A stretch of 64,000 nucleotides of DNA from Misgurnus anguillicaudatus (GCF_027580225.2 NC_073356.2:12493001-12557000), one strand, 5' to 3'; positions 11,560 to 23,962 are shown, counted from the first letter of the stretch. Numbers and translations are program-made. Notes: generated by a model from the sequence alone, not told the origin.

Positions 11560-12009
11560 TGTGCTGTGTAGCTGCCCCTGTAAAAGCACTTAAAACTTTT
11601 TTGTGTGTTCCAACAGTAGCCTACACTGAAAAAAAATGACTAATTCAATTTGCTACATTTTTTTAAGGTAAGCGGTTCCAATCAATTTATTTAAGCTAAA
11701 TTTAAACAAAAGTTTTTTATTTTATTTTAATTATTTTTGTTGTTGTTGTTTAAATGTAGCTTAAATAAATTGATTGGAACCGCTTACCTTAAAAAAATGT
11801 AGCAAATTGAATTAGTCTTTTTTTTTCAGTGTAGGCTACTGTTGGAACACACAAAAAAGTTTTAAGTGCTTTTACAGGGGCAGCTACACAGCACATACAC
11901 TCACCTGAAGGATTATTAGGAACACCTGTCCAATTTCTCATTAATGCAATTATCTAATCAACCAATCACATGGCAGTTGCTTCAATGGCTTTATGGGTGT
12001 GATCCTGGT
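11446..12009. repeat. 564-bp near-perfect palindrome containing a MITE and a duplicated Tc1 end
   Basis: Left arm from accaggatcacaccc (11446) is mirrored by gggtgtgatcctggt ending at 12009, with centre near 11727. The arms carry, from outside inward: the last ~110 bp of the Tc1 relic including its terminus, about 60 bp of flank (gtgctgtgtagctgcccctg), and an inner foldback MITE (about 11619-11838, aattcaatttgctacattttttt). The short spacer is AT-rich (gttttttattttattttaatt). Confidence 0.85.
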
Positions 12010-12441
12010 AAATTGAAATAAAAAATTCAGTGTATCTGTAAACAACCACAGAAAATAAATTTGATTCTTTGCGGTTTTCGCATTTACAGTTTATTGCACC
12101 TTTGTTTACATAAATTGTTCTATAGAAATTTGTGCTGTATTTAAACTGTTGGGTCTACATGATCCTTAGTAGTGAGGTACACTATTGTTCCTGGTGTATA
12201 AACTTAAAGGTCACCTGATATAAGAAATTCACTTTGAAATGGTGTTTGAACATAATTGTGTGTCACCTGTGTGTATAAACAACCACTCCGTAATGATAAA
12301 AATCTGCCCAATCATTTTTTTTAAATCCCCATAAAGCCCCAACAGTGTCATGCTGTTGCTGTTTTCTGAGCAAACTGATGTCACTTAGTGCAGGCCCCGC
12401 CCACAACCATCTAAAGACCACAGTTGGGTCAATATTTCTTT
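12010..12441. other. intergenic with fragment of another dispersed repeat
   Basis: From about 12200 the text (gtgtttgaacataattgtg, caatcattttttttaaatcccc) resembles pieces at 31861-32340 and 36680-36780, so it is a dispersed repeat. No gene was seen. Confidence 0.4.
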
Positions 12442-12930
12442 TTAAAGGGGTCATAGCGTAAAAATCTGACTTTTCCATGTTAAAGTGCTATAGTTGGGTC
12501 CCCGGTGCTTCTATCAACCTAAAAAAAAGGAAAAAGAACAACCCAGTGACTTAGTTTTGGTAAACCATTCTCTGCAAGCATGTAAAAAATAGGTAATTCA
12601 AGTTTTGTGACGTAGTTAGTGAGTCTTTTTACAATAATACTGCCCCTTAATCTGCACTTTCCAGAGAGATGAAAAGAAAATAATTGACAGCACAATTGAG
12701 TTTCAATTTCAACAAACCACCATTATGGTGATCAATGTTTGCATTTAATAAGCTCATGTGCATTTTAAAGGACACACGTAAAAACGACACATTTGCTCAC
12801 ACCTACAAAGTGTCAATTTTAACATGCTATAATAAATTATCTGTGGGATATTTTGAGCTAAAACTTCACATATGCCCTCTGTGGACTTACTTTACACCTC
12901 ATTAAAAATCTCATAATATGACCCCTTTAA
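12442..12930. mobile_element. TTAA-flanked MITE, TIR ttaaaggggtcat, copy 2 (inverted relative to copy 1)
   Basis: TTAA at 12442-12445 and 12927-12930, inner ends aaaggggtcatagcg and atatgacccctt. The body is the reverse complement of the 9063-9541 copy, for example ttggtaaaccattctctgcaagcatg and tttgagctaaaacttcacat. Confidence 0.8.
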
Positions 12931-13434
12931 ATCTTTACATAATTCATTACCACACATTCATTATGAACAGTGAAGTAAGGTGAATTGTCTTATTAAAAAC
13001 ACAATATGCTTTCTGTATAGACCGTTTCAGCAGTACCAACATAAACAAGCGGCTGCACGTAACTTCCGGTAAACTCCGCTAAGAATAAATAACAACAAAG
13101 TTCTTTAAACGTAGTTTATTTATATAACAAGCAAAAAAACAACACATATATTACCTAGGAAACCAATACATTTTTTATTTTCGACGAGGCATTTGTTCAA
13201 GAGATCAGTTTAGCAACTAGTCAGACCTTAAAAAACACGAAACCGGAAGTATTATTTGCATTTAAAAAGACACACACACAAAAACATCACTTTTCCTGCA
13301 CGCCCAAAAATTGGCATTTTCAACATAGTATTATAAATTATCTATAGAGTATTTGGACCTGAAATTTTACAGATACTTTCTTGGACACCTGAGACTAATA
13401 TTACACCTTAAAAGCCAAAATAGGTGATCTTTGA

Positions 13435-13570
13435 TGTTTACCTTTATGCATTTGACACTTTTATTTTTTAAGTGGCTTACAGTGCATTCAAGCTATACAT
13501 TTGTAATCAAAATGAAACGAACCCAGTTTGTGTTGCAAACCCACTGCTCTACCAACCGAACCACAGGAAC
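13435..13570 (-). repeat. tRNA-derived SINE, minus strand
   Basis: On the minus strand a tRNA-like head is readable, with an A-box-like tggttcggttggtagagc and a B-box-like gggttcgtttc. It is followed by a tail ending gaatgcactgtaagccactt. The tail is shared in related form with the split SINE at 39848-41370. It is a SINE, not a tRNA gene: the tRNA part is diverged and is followed by SINE body. Confidence 0.7.
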
Positions 13571-13674
13571 ACCATTAAGTGATACTTATGGAATTCTTGT
13601 AAGTTAATGTTTGTTTATGAAAAGTGTCCTTTTCTTGTATCCTTGTAATTTATAGTATTTAAGTGAAAGCGTTA

Positions 13675-13905
13675 CATGCTTGTCAAGTATGCAATGCATA
13701 CTCAAAATGTGACCTCTGCATTAAGCCCATCCCAGTGAGTAGTTAACACACACCCAGTGGGCAGCTATCCCCAGCTATCCAATGGACAGCACCCGGGAGC
13801 AACTGACGTTAAGGGCACCACAGTCACAACCCGCCGACCATGAGATTCTGGCAACTCTTAGGTTACAAACCCGACTCTCAAACCACTAGGCTACCACTGC
13901 CCCAT
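13675..13905 (-). repeat. tRNA-derived SINE of the ggggcagtggtagc type, minus strand
   Basis: Reverse-complement reading gives ggggcagtggtagcctagtg at the head and a body with ttgctcccgggtgctg and gcccactgggtgtgtgttaa. This is a widespread fish SINE type; I do not assign a curated name. Confidence 0.75.
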
Positions 13906-14258
13906 TTACATGGTCATGGCAAGTGTTTGCACATAAATGTTGAAAATAACTTTTCACAGACATGGTTACTAAGCAACTGTATGTGTCTGTATAAAATGTG
14001 CATTTAATTACATTTATTGCTTTGCCCCACTATATAAAATGTCAAGTATTATCTTTTTACGCAACATTCTTATCAGACTGTATTCCTATGTGAGAACTAG
14101 ACCAGCACTTAGGTACTCATATGGACCTGTGTGTGACCGGTTTTGGTGTCTGGTTGTGTAAGACTGCGGCCACTGCAATGAGAGAAGAGAACGGCTGTTG
14201 ATATCGGAGACGCGTGTCTAAACCTGTGCTCTTATCTCAGACTGCGGCTGCCATATTA

Positions 14259-14273
14259 TGTAAGTCTCTCTTA

Positions 14274-14310
<37 letters not shown>

Positions 14311-14312
14311 AT
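14259..14312 (+). repeat. (TC)n microsatellite
   Basis: An imperfect TC run of about 50 bp. The surrounding 13.9-17.7 kb is gene-free as far as I can see. Confidence 0.8.
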
Positions 14313-17300
14313 TTTTCCAGTGTTCTCTTTGAACCTTGTGAATATTTCAAGACTGTTGCATCAACGCTAGTGCAGCAGATTGTGGTGAACTATATTTTAT
14401 AGCACAGTGCATGTGGGAAAAATTTATTTTTAGACTTATAAGGACAGTAATAAATGAGTTGATGTCTCACTGTATATCATAAAGGAAATTTTTCTAAAGG
14501 TGATTCCAAGATTCCTCTCTAGGATTCGCTATGATTTATGAAACGTTCCAATTCTTGAAGAAAAAAGGGCAGTGAGGACCGAAAAGATGTAGGATTATAA
14601 TGACATCATATTCTAGGCGGGGCTTGGACACAATCTAATCACACACAGCACAATATGTGCCTAACACCTGCATACACATATGGAGCTGCCAATTGAATAG
14701 GAAAATGATTTAGCTGTAGGAAAATATTCACCTGTTGACATTGAGGTTGTTGTGATGAGTCTGTCGTTTCGGGAATCATTTTTGCATGTGCAGAAAATAA
14801 TCCAGGGTAATACCGGTCAGGATAATCTTGGATGGCTATATTGGGCAAATAATCTCCCGGCATCAGTATGCTGAATAATCCCAGATGATATGTGTCTTTA
14901 AAAATTGCTTGGGCTGAATCAAACGCAGGCTCTGAGAAATGAAATGTTATAGGATGTGATTATTAAACACAAGTTGCCATACGTTTAAGTGATGATGTAA
15001 GTTATATTTATTAATAATAATAATAATCAGAAGTTGAATGATGCTTGACTGTGCAAAACTGCAACCAAAGATTTTCAACACAATTCTGTCACTGGTATGG
15101 TCACAGTACCTTTTGTAAAGGTTACCTGGTTTCATTAATATTTTGAGTAATTCAACTAAACAAATATGTTGTGTCAACTCACTTTTTAAAGTTGAACCAA
15201 CTTTATTTATTACTAAGGTACTGATATGTACTAGTATATTTGAGGTACTAATATGCACTCTTTAGATATACTTTTTAAAAGGGTACCATCCCAGTGACAG
15301 CTTTTGAACCTTCTTCTAAGAGTCAATGGGACTTTAACAGGAGTTTTATCAGATGCCAGGTGAAAATTGTAATACTGATCACTTGGTAATAGTTGTAGGG
15401 TATTAGCAACGGTATTAGTGATGCTTAATTTCTTTGTCAACTGTTCACAGGTGTCAAGCAACATAACTTACTACTTTAAAGGTGCCAAAGAATGCACTGA
15501 AAGAATCTGTTAAATTGTTCTCTGATATCTACATAAAAAAGGTTTGTGGCTTTATTAAGTGCAAAAATCCTCCAGAAACGTTTTACATGTCCATTTACAA
15601 CCCTAGGATTTGCCTTTAGAAATTAAATAGTCTATTATTACCTTATTTGAAAGGGTCATGAATAATTATGTTGAGCTCTGCTCTGATTGGCTGTTTCTCA
15701 GAGCAGTTCAGTTTAGTAGCTCTGTGTGTGTGTAAACAGACCTTGGGCCCTATTTTAATGATATAAGCGGATTGTCTAAAGCGCACGGTGTAATTGGGCA
15801 TGTCCTAGCCCACTTTTGCTAATTTAACGATTGAAAAAAGGTTTTTGCGCCAAGCGCACGGCCTAAAAGGGTTTTGGGTGTAACGTGCAATAAACCAATG
15901 AGAATCTTATGTCTCACCCCCTTTAAAAGCTATCTGTTTTATGGGTGAATAAAGTTTGGTAGTATAAAAACTTGAAAATGTTGTTTTTTTTCCAAGTTGC
16001 AATATATAAATATATATATAAATATAAATAAGGTCCCTAAAGGTAAATCAGCAGTTCATTTCACATGCAACAGTAATTCTGACAGGTTTGTGTGAATGTT
16101 TATAAACAAGCATCAGTTATTAGGATGCATTAATATTCATACGCTCTGTAAACAGGCACTGAATCCTGCAGTATACAGAATATAGTCCATCAGAGGACCA
16201 GAATGACATTTATTGTGGATGCATGGGAGCAATTATTCTTTTAAAGGACCGTTTGATCTAAACTGAAACTGAAGGAATTAACCTTACTTGTGTTACAAAC
16301 TCTTGCATTTTTAATCCACTTAACCGACAGCAAGTTGAGCTCTAACAATGCTGTACAACAATGCTAACGAGACAAACTGAAATCCGAAATTGCGCCTTAT
16401 CCTGAGATTTTAATGTGTAACTTGCGTCTAAAGCTTCAACTACCATCATCTCAACATGCAGACATTAACATATTAAACGCTCAATGCAAATTAAAATTCA
16501 GTTTGAATTTGCTTATGTTAGTTCAGGTGTCACATGAACAACGTGTGCACTACATCACCAGTACATGCAAACAAAGATGTGATGTGCAAACTGAACTCCA
16601 GACAGAAGTCGAGGTAGAAACACCATGGCAACCCTCTTTCGTTTCACTGCAATGTTTAAACTGAAGGAATTTCGTACCTCCCTCCCATTTCTCTTTATGA
16701 AAAAGAGTTCCTCGCCCAAACCCCTTTAGTGCTAAAAATCTCTGTGAAATTGAATACCTCATTTCTTTTACATGGCTTTGGTGCCTCTGGTGTCTCTCAA
16801 AGGGGTGATCGGTCTGGGTGAGATTTAAGGTGAAGCTATTCGAGAGATGCACATCCCCTCGAGCCTTCACCCCCAACCTGTTACTTGTCTGTTACTAGGC
16901 AACACCTGCTGGCATGTGCTAAATAAAGATTAGCACCGGGGCAAACCGCCTGGCAGAGATGTAATGGCTTGAGAACAAAAGCACATATCCAGCTTTCTTA
17001 CAAGTTATAATGGTCATCTCACAGGGTCTGGCACGATATAACTGCCAAAAACAGATCATCTATTTCCTGATGCAAGGACGCATTTACACACTAAACTTAA
17101 GGAGAAATCCAATAATAATTTTATATTTGAAATTATATTTTATCTTGCTTAGGATCAACTAAAAACACCAAAAATGACAACTAAATATTACCTTTTAAAA
17201 GACATTTGGCACACATAGGATTATCACAAAACTAATCTATACATTAATATAATGTCTTTGATATAGGTTGCAATTTTGCAATAAAGGTGGAACAGGTTCC

Positions 17301-17744
17301 AACATGACTCATCTTGGTTTCATTTTTTTACATCACAAAAACCTGCAATTTTAACAAGGGTGTGTAGACTTACTAAATAGTAAGATCTTTTTAAAGGGTA
17401 CTGCCCCAGTGACAGCTTGGGACCGTTTTTTTCTGACAGTGCATGGTGCTAAAATTGTAAATATTTTGGTCCATTTAACAGGTTGAAGCAAACTAGACAA
17501 CATTATTGGAAAGATGTTTATTTATCTTGAGATTTGGCATAGATGATAGTTTGTATTGTGTTATGTAACTGATAATGCACAGCCAGTGTTTGGGACCCTG
17601 ATGTGAATCATTGTCCCGTTTATAACACAGCTACTTACTAAATAAAGAAACAGTCATGAAATAATTATAAATAGAAATTAAATTGTCATGCACAATGAGA
17701 CATGGATATAGTGCACTGTTGCCAAACAAATACTGTTTACCTGA
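14313..17744. other. intergenic, no gene recognised
   Basis: Short frames here have no recognisable protein signature. Fragments of dispersed repeats are visible. A gggtaccatcccagtgacagc segment near 15280 has a relative near 17396 (gggtactgccccagtgacagc). At 15744-15890 there is a gggccctattttaatgatataag repeat with many gcgcacgg motifs. An AT microsatellite-like run lies near 16005-16030. Confidence 0.4.
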
Positions 17745-18155
17745 CCAGCCGCGGTAGAGGCGTCAAGCGCGATTGATTTAATGTTAAGTCAATGTAAAGA
17801 CGCGTTGACACGCGTCTGGAGGTCTGGGCATTTGCGCGAATGGGCATTTAGCTCGGTGCGTTAAACGCGATTCCGCCTTATTCACGCATCTAGCTCGCGC
17901 AAATGGCGCAAATTGAGCGTTGACATGGCAAACCCGCGCTTTTTTGTACTTTGGCGAAAAATGCGCCGCGTTAATCAAGAGCTTGCTCTAGTCTCAGAAG
18001 TCCCTTCCTTGACACGAATTTCCACCTGAATGTCTCAATGACTAGAATTTCACGCGCGAATGACACGAGTAAACTAAAAATGTTAAAGCGGCAAACTAGA
18101 CGCAGTAGACGCGAGTTTGACGCCTCAAACGTGGTTGGTGTGAACCCACGGTTAC
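17745..18155. repeat. CpG-rich dispersed element
   Basis: The segment is unusually rich in cgcg and gcg motifs compared with its flanks. It begins gaccagccgcggtagagg and ends near ttggtgtgaacccacgg. An inverted relative is at 20396-20490 (gcgcttgacgcctctaccgtggctgg). It contains no supported frame. Confidence 0.6.
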
Positions 18156-18172
18156 ACTGTAAAAAACAATTT

Positions 18173-18340
18173 GTTGCTTTAACTTAAACAAGTAAGTTAC
18201 CTGGTTGCCTTAAATTGGGTTAATTCAACTTAAAAATATTAGTTTACTCAAAAAAGTTGTGTAAAAGATGTTTCAACTAATATTTTTAAGTTGAGTTAAC
18301 TCAAAATTTTAAGGCAACCAGGTAACTTTTCTTGTGCATA
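18173..18340. mobile_element. palindromic MITE
   Basis: Arms such as taagttacctggttgcctta are mirrored by taaggcaaccaggtaact, and acttaaaaatattagtt by aactaatatttttaagt, with a short loop near 18255. It is a foldback without coding capacity. Confidence 0.75.
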
Positions 18341-18952
18341 ACAAATCTTTTCTTGTGAATAAACTTGTGCGGGTTAGTTATTATCAGTGCTATTGTGCTA
18401 ATATTGGTCAATGTGCTATGTTGGGGTGAAACTTTGTATATTTAATATTTGAGATGCTTTTGTGATGCTTTTAACTACCGTTTGTAATTTTCCATCATTG
18501 AATATTTACATTGATGGGAAATGAAGCCTCAAATGAAGGACAGGATTCGTTTTTCCAAACAACGTTTGAGTTTCAGTTTGTCCCCCCATGATGTCTGTGA
18601 TGTTATGTACCAATTTGTATTATTAATAAAAATCTATTATCTTCATAAATTAACATTGCTATTCCGGAGTGAACAAAAATAGAATGGAAAAAACATCCAT
18701 TTCTGCATAAATGGAAGTACAGTATACGCACGTTAGTAAGACCTTACGACAAATCACGTTGGCCAAAACACGAAAAGAACCGCGTTTTAAAAAGATTGCT
18801 GGCAATCACAGACAATCACTTTCGGACGAGAATAAATTTCTTAAAAAAACCTCTTGAGTTTGGCGAAAAACAGTCGATAAATTGCTTTGAAAATTTTATG
18901 GAGGTCGTGAGAGAAAGACAGACATGGCTGATTCGGAAGGTATTTAAAACAC

Positions 18953-19040
18953 TGAATGAAGTTAAATTTACCTATCGCTTGTCATTTGTCATGTAATTTA
19001 CATGACAAATGACAAACGCTAGGTGTATTTAACTTCATGC
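18953..19040. repeat. hairpin with ~43-bp arms
   Basis: Left arm tgaatgaagttaaatttacc...cgcttgtcatttgtcatgtaa is mirrored by ttacatgacaaatgacaaacg...tatttaacttcatgca. Only a few mismatches and almost no loop. It adjoins a fragment of the CpG-rich family (cggggctggtgtgaacgcagc at 19062). Confidence 0.7.
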
Positions 19041-19797
19041 ATTTGTCAAGATGTCTCTACCGGGGCTGGTGTGAACGCAGCATAAAGCGCTAACAACACA
19101 AGCTTGGAATCGAGGTTCCATCTGGCACGCCCATTTTTGTATGAGGCACAACCACTAAACAACAGCAATCCATTTAATCCTCACAAAAGCACACGCTCTT
19201 CTGCCAGCGTGCTGTTTCTGTGCCGGCGGCCGTTGCATAACCCCTTCATTACATAATGCCAAATGCACATTCATGTCCGACAGGCTTTCTTAGTGCTTCA
19301 TCACATGACAAGCATCCCATCCATGAGGCAGAGGAGGAGTAAAAATCCCACAAACACCTCCAGACGTCATGCTACACCAGCAACAGCCTGATTGTGATCG
19401 GGTGATGTATCAGCGTACTCCCACATACAGAGATTGTTTTGAAATAAAAATAACATCATGACAAAAAGCAAGCATGAACATGGGGGTGGCGAGTTAAGGA
19501 AATCCATTGTGAGGCATTTAAAGCCGAATATACTGTACACTTGATTTTGAAACTGGAAAAAAACAAGGAAATCGATCTGTAAAACAAGCTAGATTTAAAG
19601 TGTTTGTGACATGTTTTGAAACACTAGATATTTTGGTTACTAGATATATCCTGGTCTCATCCTATAATACAAGCCTATGAAATTTATTGAACGTTTTTTG
19701 CCAGCCTGGCTAATTTTTCACTTGAGTTGAATATTTCCAACTTGCGTCAAAAAGTGTTTAAGGCGAATAGCGTGTTTTCTTGGCAATCGCCACCCCC

Positions 19798-20520
19798 AAT
19801 TAGTGTAATGGGGCATACACACCAAACGCGAGTTCAACGGTTTGCCTGAGTAGATTTACATACAAGGTCAATGCAAAGACGCGACCAGACACGTTTTCGC
19901 GCAGGGCGATGCAAATGACGCGATATGGGGGTTTGCAACAAAAACGCGTGCTAGTCGCCTCAAACGCATCTTCGCCCAAGTTGAAAATATTCAACTCAAG
20001 AGAAAAATTTGCATGACACGCAGTTAAATAACGCGAGTAAACATATTGAGTGTACTTCGTGAAATTCTATTCAGAGAGATATTTACGCGAAAAATTCGCA
20101 TCATGGGAGGGGCTTTAGTGACTCCGCTCGCTTCCTTTGATCGCATCACTAATAGAGCAAGCTCCTGATTGGTTAACATGCCGCGTTTTTCCCCCAGAGT
20201 TTAGATTTTCAGCTTGCGTGTTTCCCACATCATTGAAAAAATGTGTTTGAGGTGAATAGCGTGTTTTCGTGGCCGCCCCCAATTAGTGTAATGGGGCATA
20301 CACACCAAACGAGCATCACGCGAACTAGACGCGCGAATGATGCGGAATCGCATGTACCGCACCGTGCTAAACGCCTCATTTGTGCCGCCAGACCTCCAGA
20401 CGCTCGTCAATGCATCTTTACATTGACTTAACATTGAAATCACTCGCGCTTGACGCCTCTACCGTGGCTGGTGTGAACGCAGCATAAAGCGAGTAAGGTG
20501 ATGCCTCGCATTTGGTGTGT
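19798..20520. repeat. CpG-rich MITE copies with termini catacacaccaaacg / gtttggtgtgta
   Basis: Two units start with ggggcatacacaccaaacg (19810 and 20293). The segment closes with gcatttggtgtgtacgtagc, the inverse terminus. The same family forms the tandem array at 51186-52721. No TSD is readable. Coding frames across it are by-products of the CpG-rich text. Confidence 0.7.
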
Positions 20521-20579
20521 ACGTAGCATAATTTGGATTGCCCCCACTCGAGATTTCATCTATTTGCATTGACTTTGTA

Positions 20580-21050
20580 CCCAGCAAGCTCAGAACATTA
20601 CCCTAATGTTAATTTTTGGTTCCCTTTTGGTTATTTTTGGGAACCAAATAATAACATTCTGATAACGTTCTTTTAAGGTTTTTTTTGTTGCAAGCATAAA
20701 ATAACGTTCCCATAAGGTTACAGGGTGGTTATTTTTAAATAACCTAAAAATAACTTCTACATAACGTTCTCTAGTGGTTATTTTGTGGTTTTATTTGGAA
20801 CCATAAAATAACGTTACCATAAATTTGCAAGGGGGTTATTTAAAAAACTAAAACTAACTTACAGAACGTTCTATGTTATTTTTGGGGTTTTTGAGGAAAT
20901 GAACACTAACGTCGGGAGAACATTAGTCTAAAATTAGGAGAACGTTAGTCTAATGTTTTACGAACCTAAAAATTATGTTCTACCGGATTTTCATAAAGAA
21001 AACTTTCCTGGAAAACCAAAAGCGTTAGGGTAACGTAATTGTTAGCAAGA
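20580..21050. repeat. degenerate minisatellite-like dispersed repeat (ataacgttc / ggttattttt)
   Basis: Irregular repetition of aataacgttc, ggttatttttggg and gaacgttag motifs occurs over about 470 bp. It is bordered by cccagcaagctcag and gttagcaagataata. It is a common cyprinid repeat type, and internal units are too diverged for an exact period. Confidence 0.6.
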
Positions 21051-22283
21051 TAATATCCTTGACCAAATCGTTGAATTCGCGTTTGGTGTGTACCTCCAAT
21101 AACCCACCGACGACAATTTCTGTATGCATATTTAGTCAGATTTGTTCTATCCCAGAGCAGCTCTACATTTCAGTACACCCGCAAGATTTTAGCAAGCATG
21201 TGTTGCTGTGGCATTTCCTGTGTGCCTGCACCTACTTGCTTTTGTCATTGTAGTTAATTATGTACAGAGCCTTCTGCTCACTGCAGTGACCATAGTAACA
21301 ATCTCCACCGTCTCTAGCACAAACCAGAATGACCAGAGAGCGAGCGAGCGAGTGTCAGTCAAAGCTGGAAACGATTTAAGAGACGAAATAGCTTCTGTCA
21401 GTCTAAGAGAAAGGAAACGGACCATTAAAGAGTGAGATGGATGCCCTCAGGAAAACATAATCACCATGAGCTAATGAAGGGAGATAAACCAAACAACTAG
21501 CAGTCAGGACAACACAGACAGACAGACAGACTATTTAAGGTAGAGCGATTGTGATCATGCCCAACCTGACAAGTCTGAGTCCAGAGGGACTGTAAAGTAA
21601 CACTAAATGCTACTGGATGCCTTTGAAGGACGCAAATGCTAGTCAATGGGACAGATGGAACCTCAAAACACGTATAAATAATGTCAGAGTGAAAATCTGA
21701 AGGACGATGGATACTAAAGATAAGTCATCAGTGGAAAGGGAGGGGAAACAGAAAGTGATGAGGATCAGGTGGGTTGCATGTCCAGGGTATGACGTCTAAA
21801 GCCCAGGAAACTATCGTAGGCTATATTTGGTCGCAAGACCAGGAAAACGCCTGTTTTTGAACCTCTCTCACTGTTGGGACCACCAATTAAAAGCCACGAT
21901 CACAGAAATCGCAACAATTGTTTCACAATGTAAATACACCTTAATCCGGCTAAAATTATAATCGAAGTAAACAAATCAAATTGAGTTCTTATATTCTCTT
22001 TAGGTCATAAAAACCTTTAAAACGCTCCGGTCATTATAAACCTATAAAAACTCAAGACGTGTTTCGGCATGCAAGCATCACCATGTCTTTTAACCAGGTT
22101 TATTTAACCTGATTAAATAAGCCTGATTTAAATTAATTTAATGAATCAAATTAAATATAAATATTACAATTATAGCGTCTTGTTTACATTAAACATAATA
22201 ATAATTTTATTATTTCGACATCAAGGGGGCCCCCTAGTGCTGCGGGGGCCTTATGCAAATTGCGTCATTTGCATATAGGTAGG
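21051..22283. other. intergenic, nothing recognised
   Basis: No gene or clear element was seen. A short (GAGC)n-like tract lies near 21337-21354 and a (ACAG)n tract near 21510-21530. Confidence 0.4.
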
Positions 22284-23117
22284 ATAGAGACAGAGCGCAG
22301 TTATGCAAATTTGAAAACCACGCCCACCGGGGGGGAAATCAATCCAACGGTCTCCATTGACTTTGTATTGCGAGAAGCCGCCTCCTTGTCATTTCTGGCT
22401 TATAACAAAAAACTGAATAATGCCTAAAAGCTGCTGTGTGACAATATGTACAGCTAACAAGCCAAAGAACCCAGAAATAAGTTTTTATAAGCTGTCGAGC
22501 CGTAAAACCCAGCCTTTAAGGAGAATAAAGTGGATCGCCGACTACGTTTCCCCCTAGTGGACGCAGTTCTACTAATAGAAGTACTATGAAAAGTTGCCTG
22601 TATCCATTTTTGTGTCTTTAAACACTCGTTTTTTGGGGTCGACAGCTTATAAAAACTTATTTACAGATTAAACTTAAAAACAGAATAATACCTAAAAGCT
22701 GCTGTGTGACAAGGTGTACATCTAACACGCCAAAAAAAAAAAAAAGTTTTTATAAGCTGTCAACTTCAAAAAACGAGCGTTTAGACACAGAAATGGAAAC
22801 AGGCAACTTTTCATAGTACTCCTATTAGTAAAACTGCGTCCAATCGGGGGAAACGTAATCGGCGATCCACTTTATTCTCCTTAAAGACTGGGTTTTACGG
22901 CTCGACAGCTTATAAAAACTTATTTCTGGGTTCTTTGGCTTGTTAGCTGTACATATTGTCACAAAGCAGCTTTTAGGCATTATTCAGTTTTTTGTTATAA
23001 GCCAGAAATGACAAGGAGGCGGCCTCTTGCAATACAAAGTCAATGGAGACAGTTGGATTGCTTTCCCCCCCGGTGGGCGTGGTTTTCAGGTTATGACGCG
23101 CTGCGCTCTGTCTCTAT
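22284..23117. mobile_element. 834-bp foldback element carrying THAP-like coding fragments
   Basis: Long arms mirror around position 22700. For example, gccgcctccttgtcatttctgg (22377) is mirrored by ccagaaatgacaaggaggcggc (to 23024), and ggtgggcgtggttttc pairs with gaaaaccacgcccacc. Each arm encodes, reading inward, a start MPKSCCVTICTANKPKNP followed by a SFYKLS segment and RRIKWIA. A third, more diverged copy lies in the central spacer (PKSCCVTRCTSN). No transposase core is present. Terminal borders are approximate and no TSD was identified. Confidence 0.8.
22420..22560 (+). pseudogene. THAP zinc-finger N-terminal fragment (left arm)
   Basis: The frame begins ATG at 22420. It shows the THAP pattern of an N-terminal MPKSC, a following Cys (CCVTIC), then an SFYKL strand and a tryptophan (KWI). 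THAP domains are C2CH zinc fingers found in host regulators and in P-element-type transposases. The downstream Cys-x2-His half of the finger is not present, so this is a fragment and cannot fold as a full finger. A mirror copy runs from 22980 down to about 22840 on the minus strand. Confidence 0.55.
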
Positions 23118-23960
23118 TGGCACTGCAAGTGTGGAGAAAGAGGACTGTTCTGACGTTGTATGTGGAATGATACTAATTAATATCTTTGTGTCAGTTTGTT
23201 GTTTAAAACGATCCGCAAGAGTGGGTTTCACATATGTAACGCATGACATCAACATGATTGCAATATGCACAGTGGAGCTGACACTTCACACGGCTAGTGC
23301 AAGATGAGAAGTTGTCGTTTAGAAAGACTTTTTTTGCTAAAATTTTAAATAAAATAAAGACCCTTAATGCCCTGGTTGGGATCGTTTAAGCTGCACTGAA
23401 ACTTTTTTTTTACATTTTAAACTGCGTTGAAACTGTAAACTGTTGAGGTCCACTAAAGTCCACTATGTGTTTTTTCCTAAAAAAAAAAAAAAAGCTATTT
23501 CTTCACCATTGAACAAAGAAAGACAAACATGTTGGATGACATGGGGGTGAGTAATTTTTTTTTATGAAAGTGGAGTAATCCTATAAGTGATAAAATTATA
23601 GACTACATGGGGACTTTAAGTTAACCCGAAATGTAGGATGTGCGTGGCATAGAGAGCACTTACAAATTATTAAGATGCTGTTTATTTCAAGTTAATGTAC
23701 AATGTAACAATGCACAAAATACATTACAATGTATACAAGGGTCTGAGCAAATGAAATGCATTGGTGGAAAGCCCTTACTGTACACATGGCTTACTGCTGA
23801 GAGACGTTAACAAATAAGAGGAACATTTTAAATAGGCTTCCTTTGAGTTTACCACAGATTTTTACTATGAACAGATAATACAAATAATAAAAACAACATA
23901 TTAAACAACATATGCTTTAATCATAAAAAATTGAAAATGAAAAAAAATAAAAATCAACCA
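23118..23960. other. intergenic, downstream of nsun2
   Basis: No gene was seen. Simple A and T tracts lie near 23480-23495 and 23556-23566. The nsun2 transcript probably ends close to the right border of this stretch. Confidence 0.4.
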
Positions 23961-23962
23961 TT

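Noticed and set aside
13500..13569. tRNA-like sequence on the minus strand
   Set aside because: It continues directly into a SINE body and tail shared with another copy, so it is a retroposon head and not a tRNA gene.
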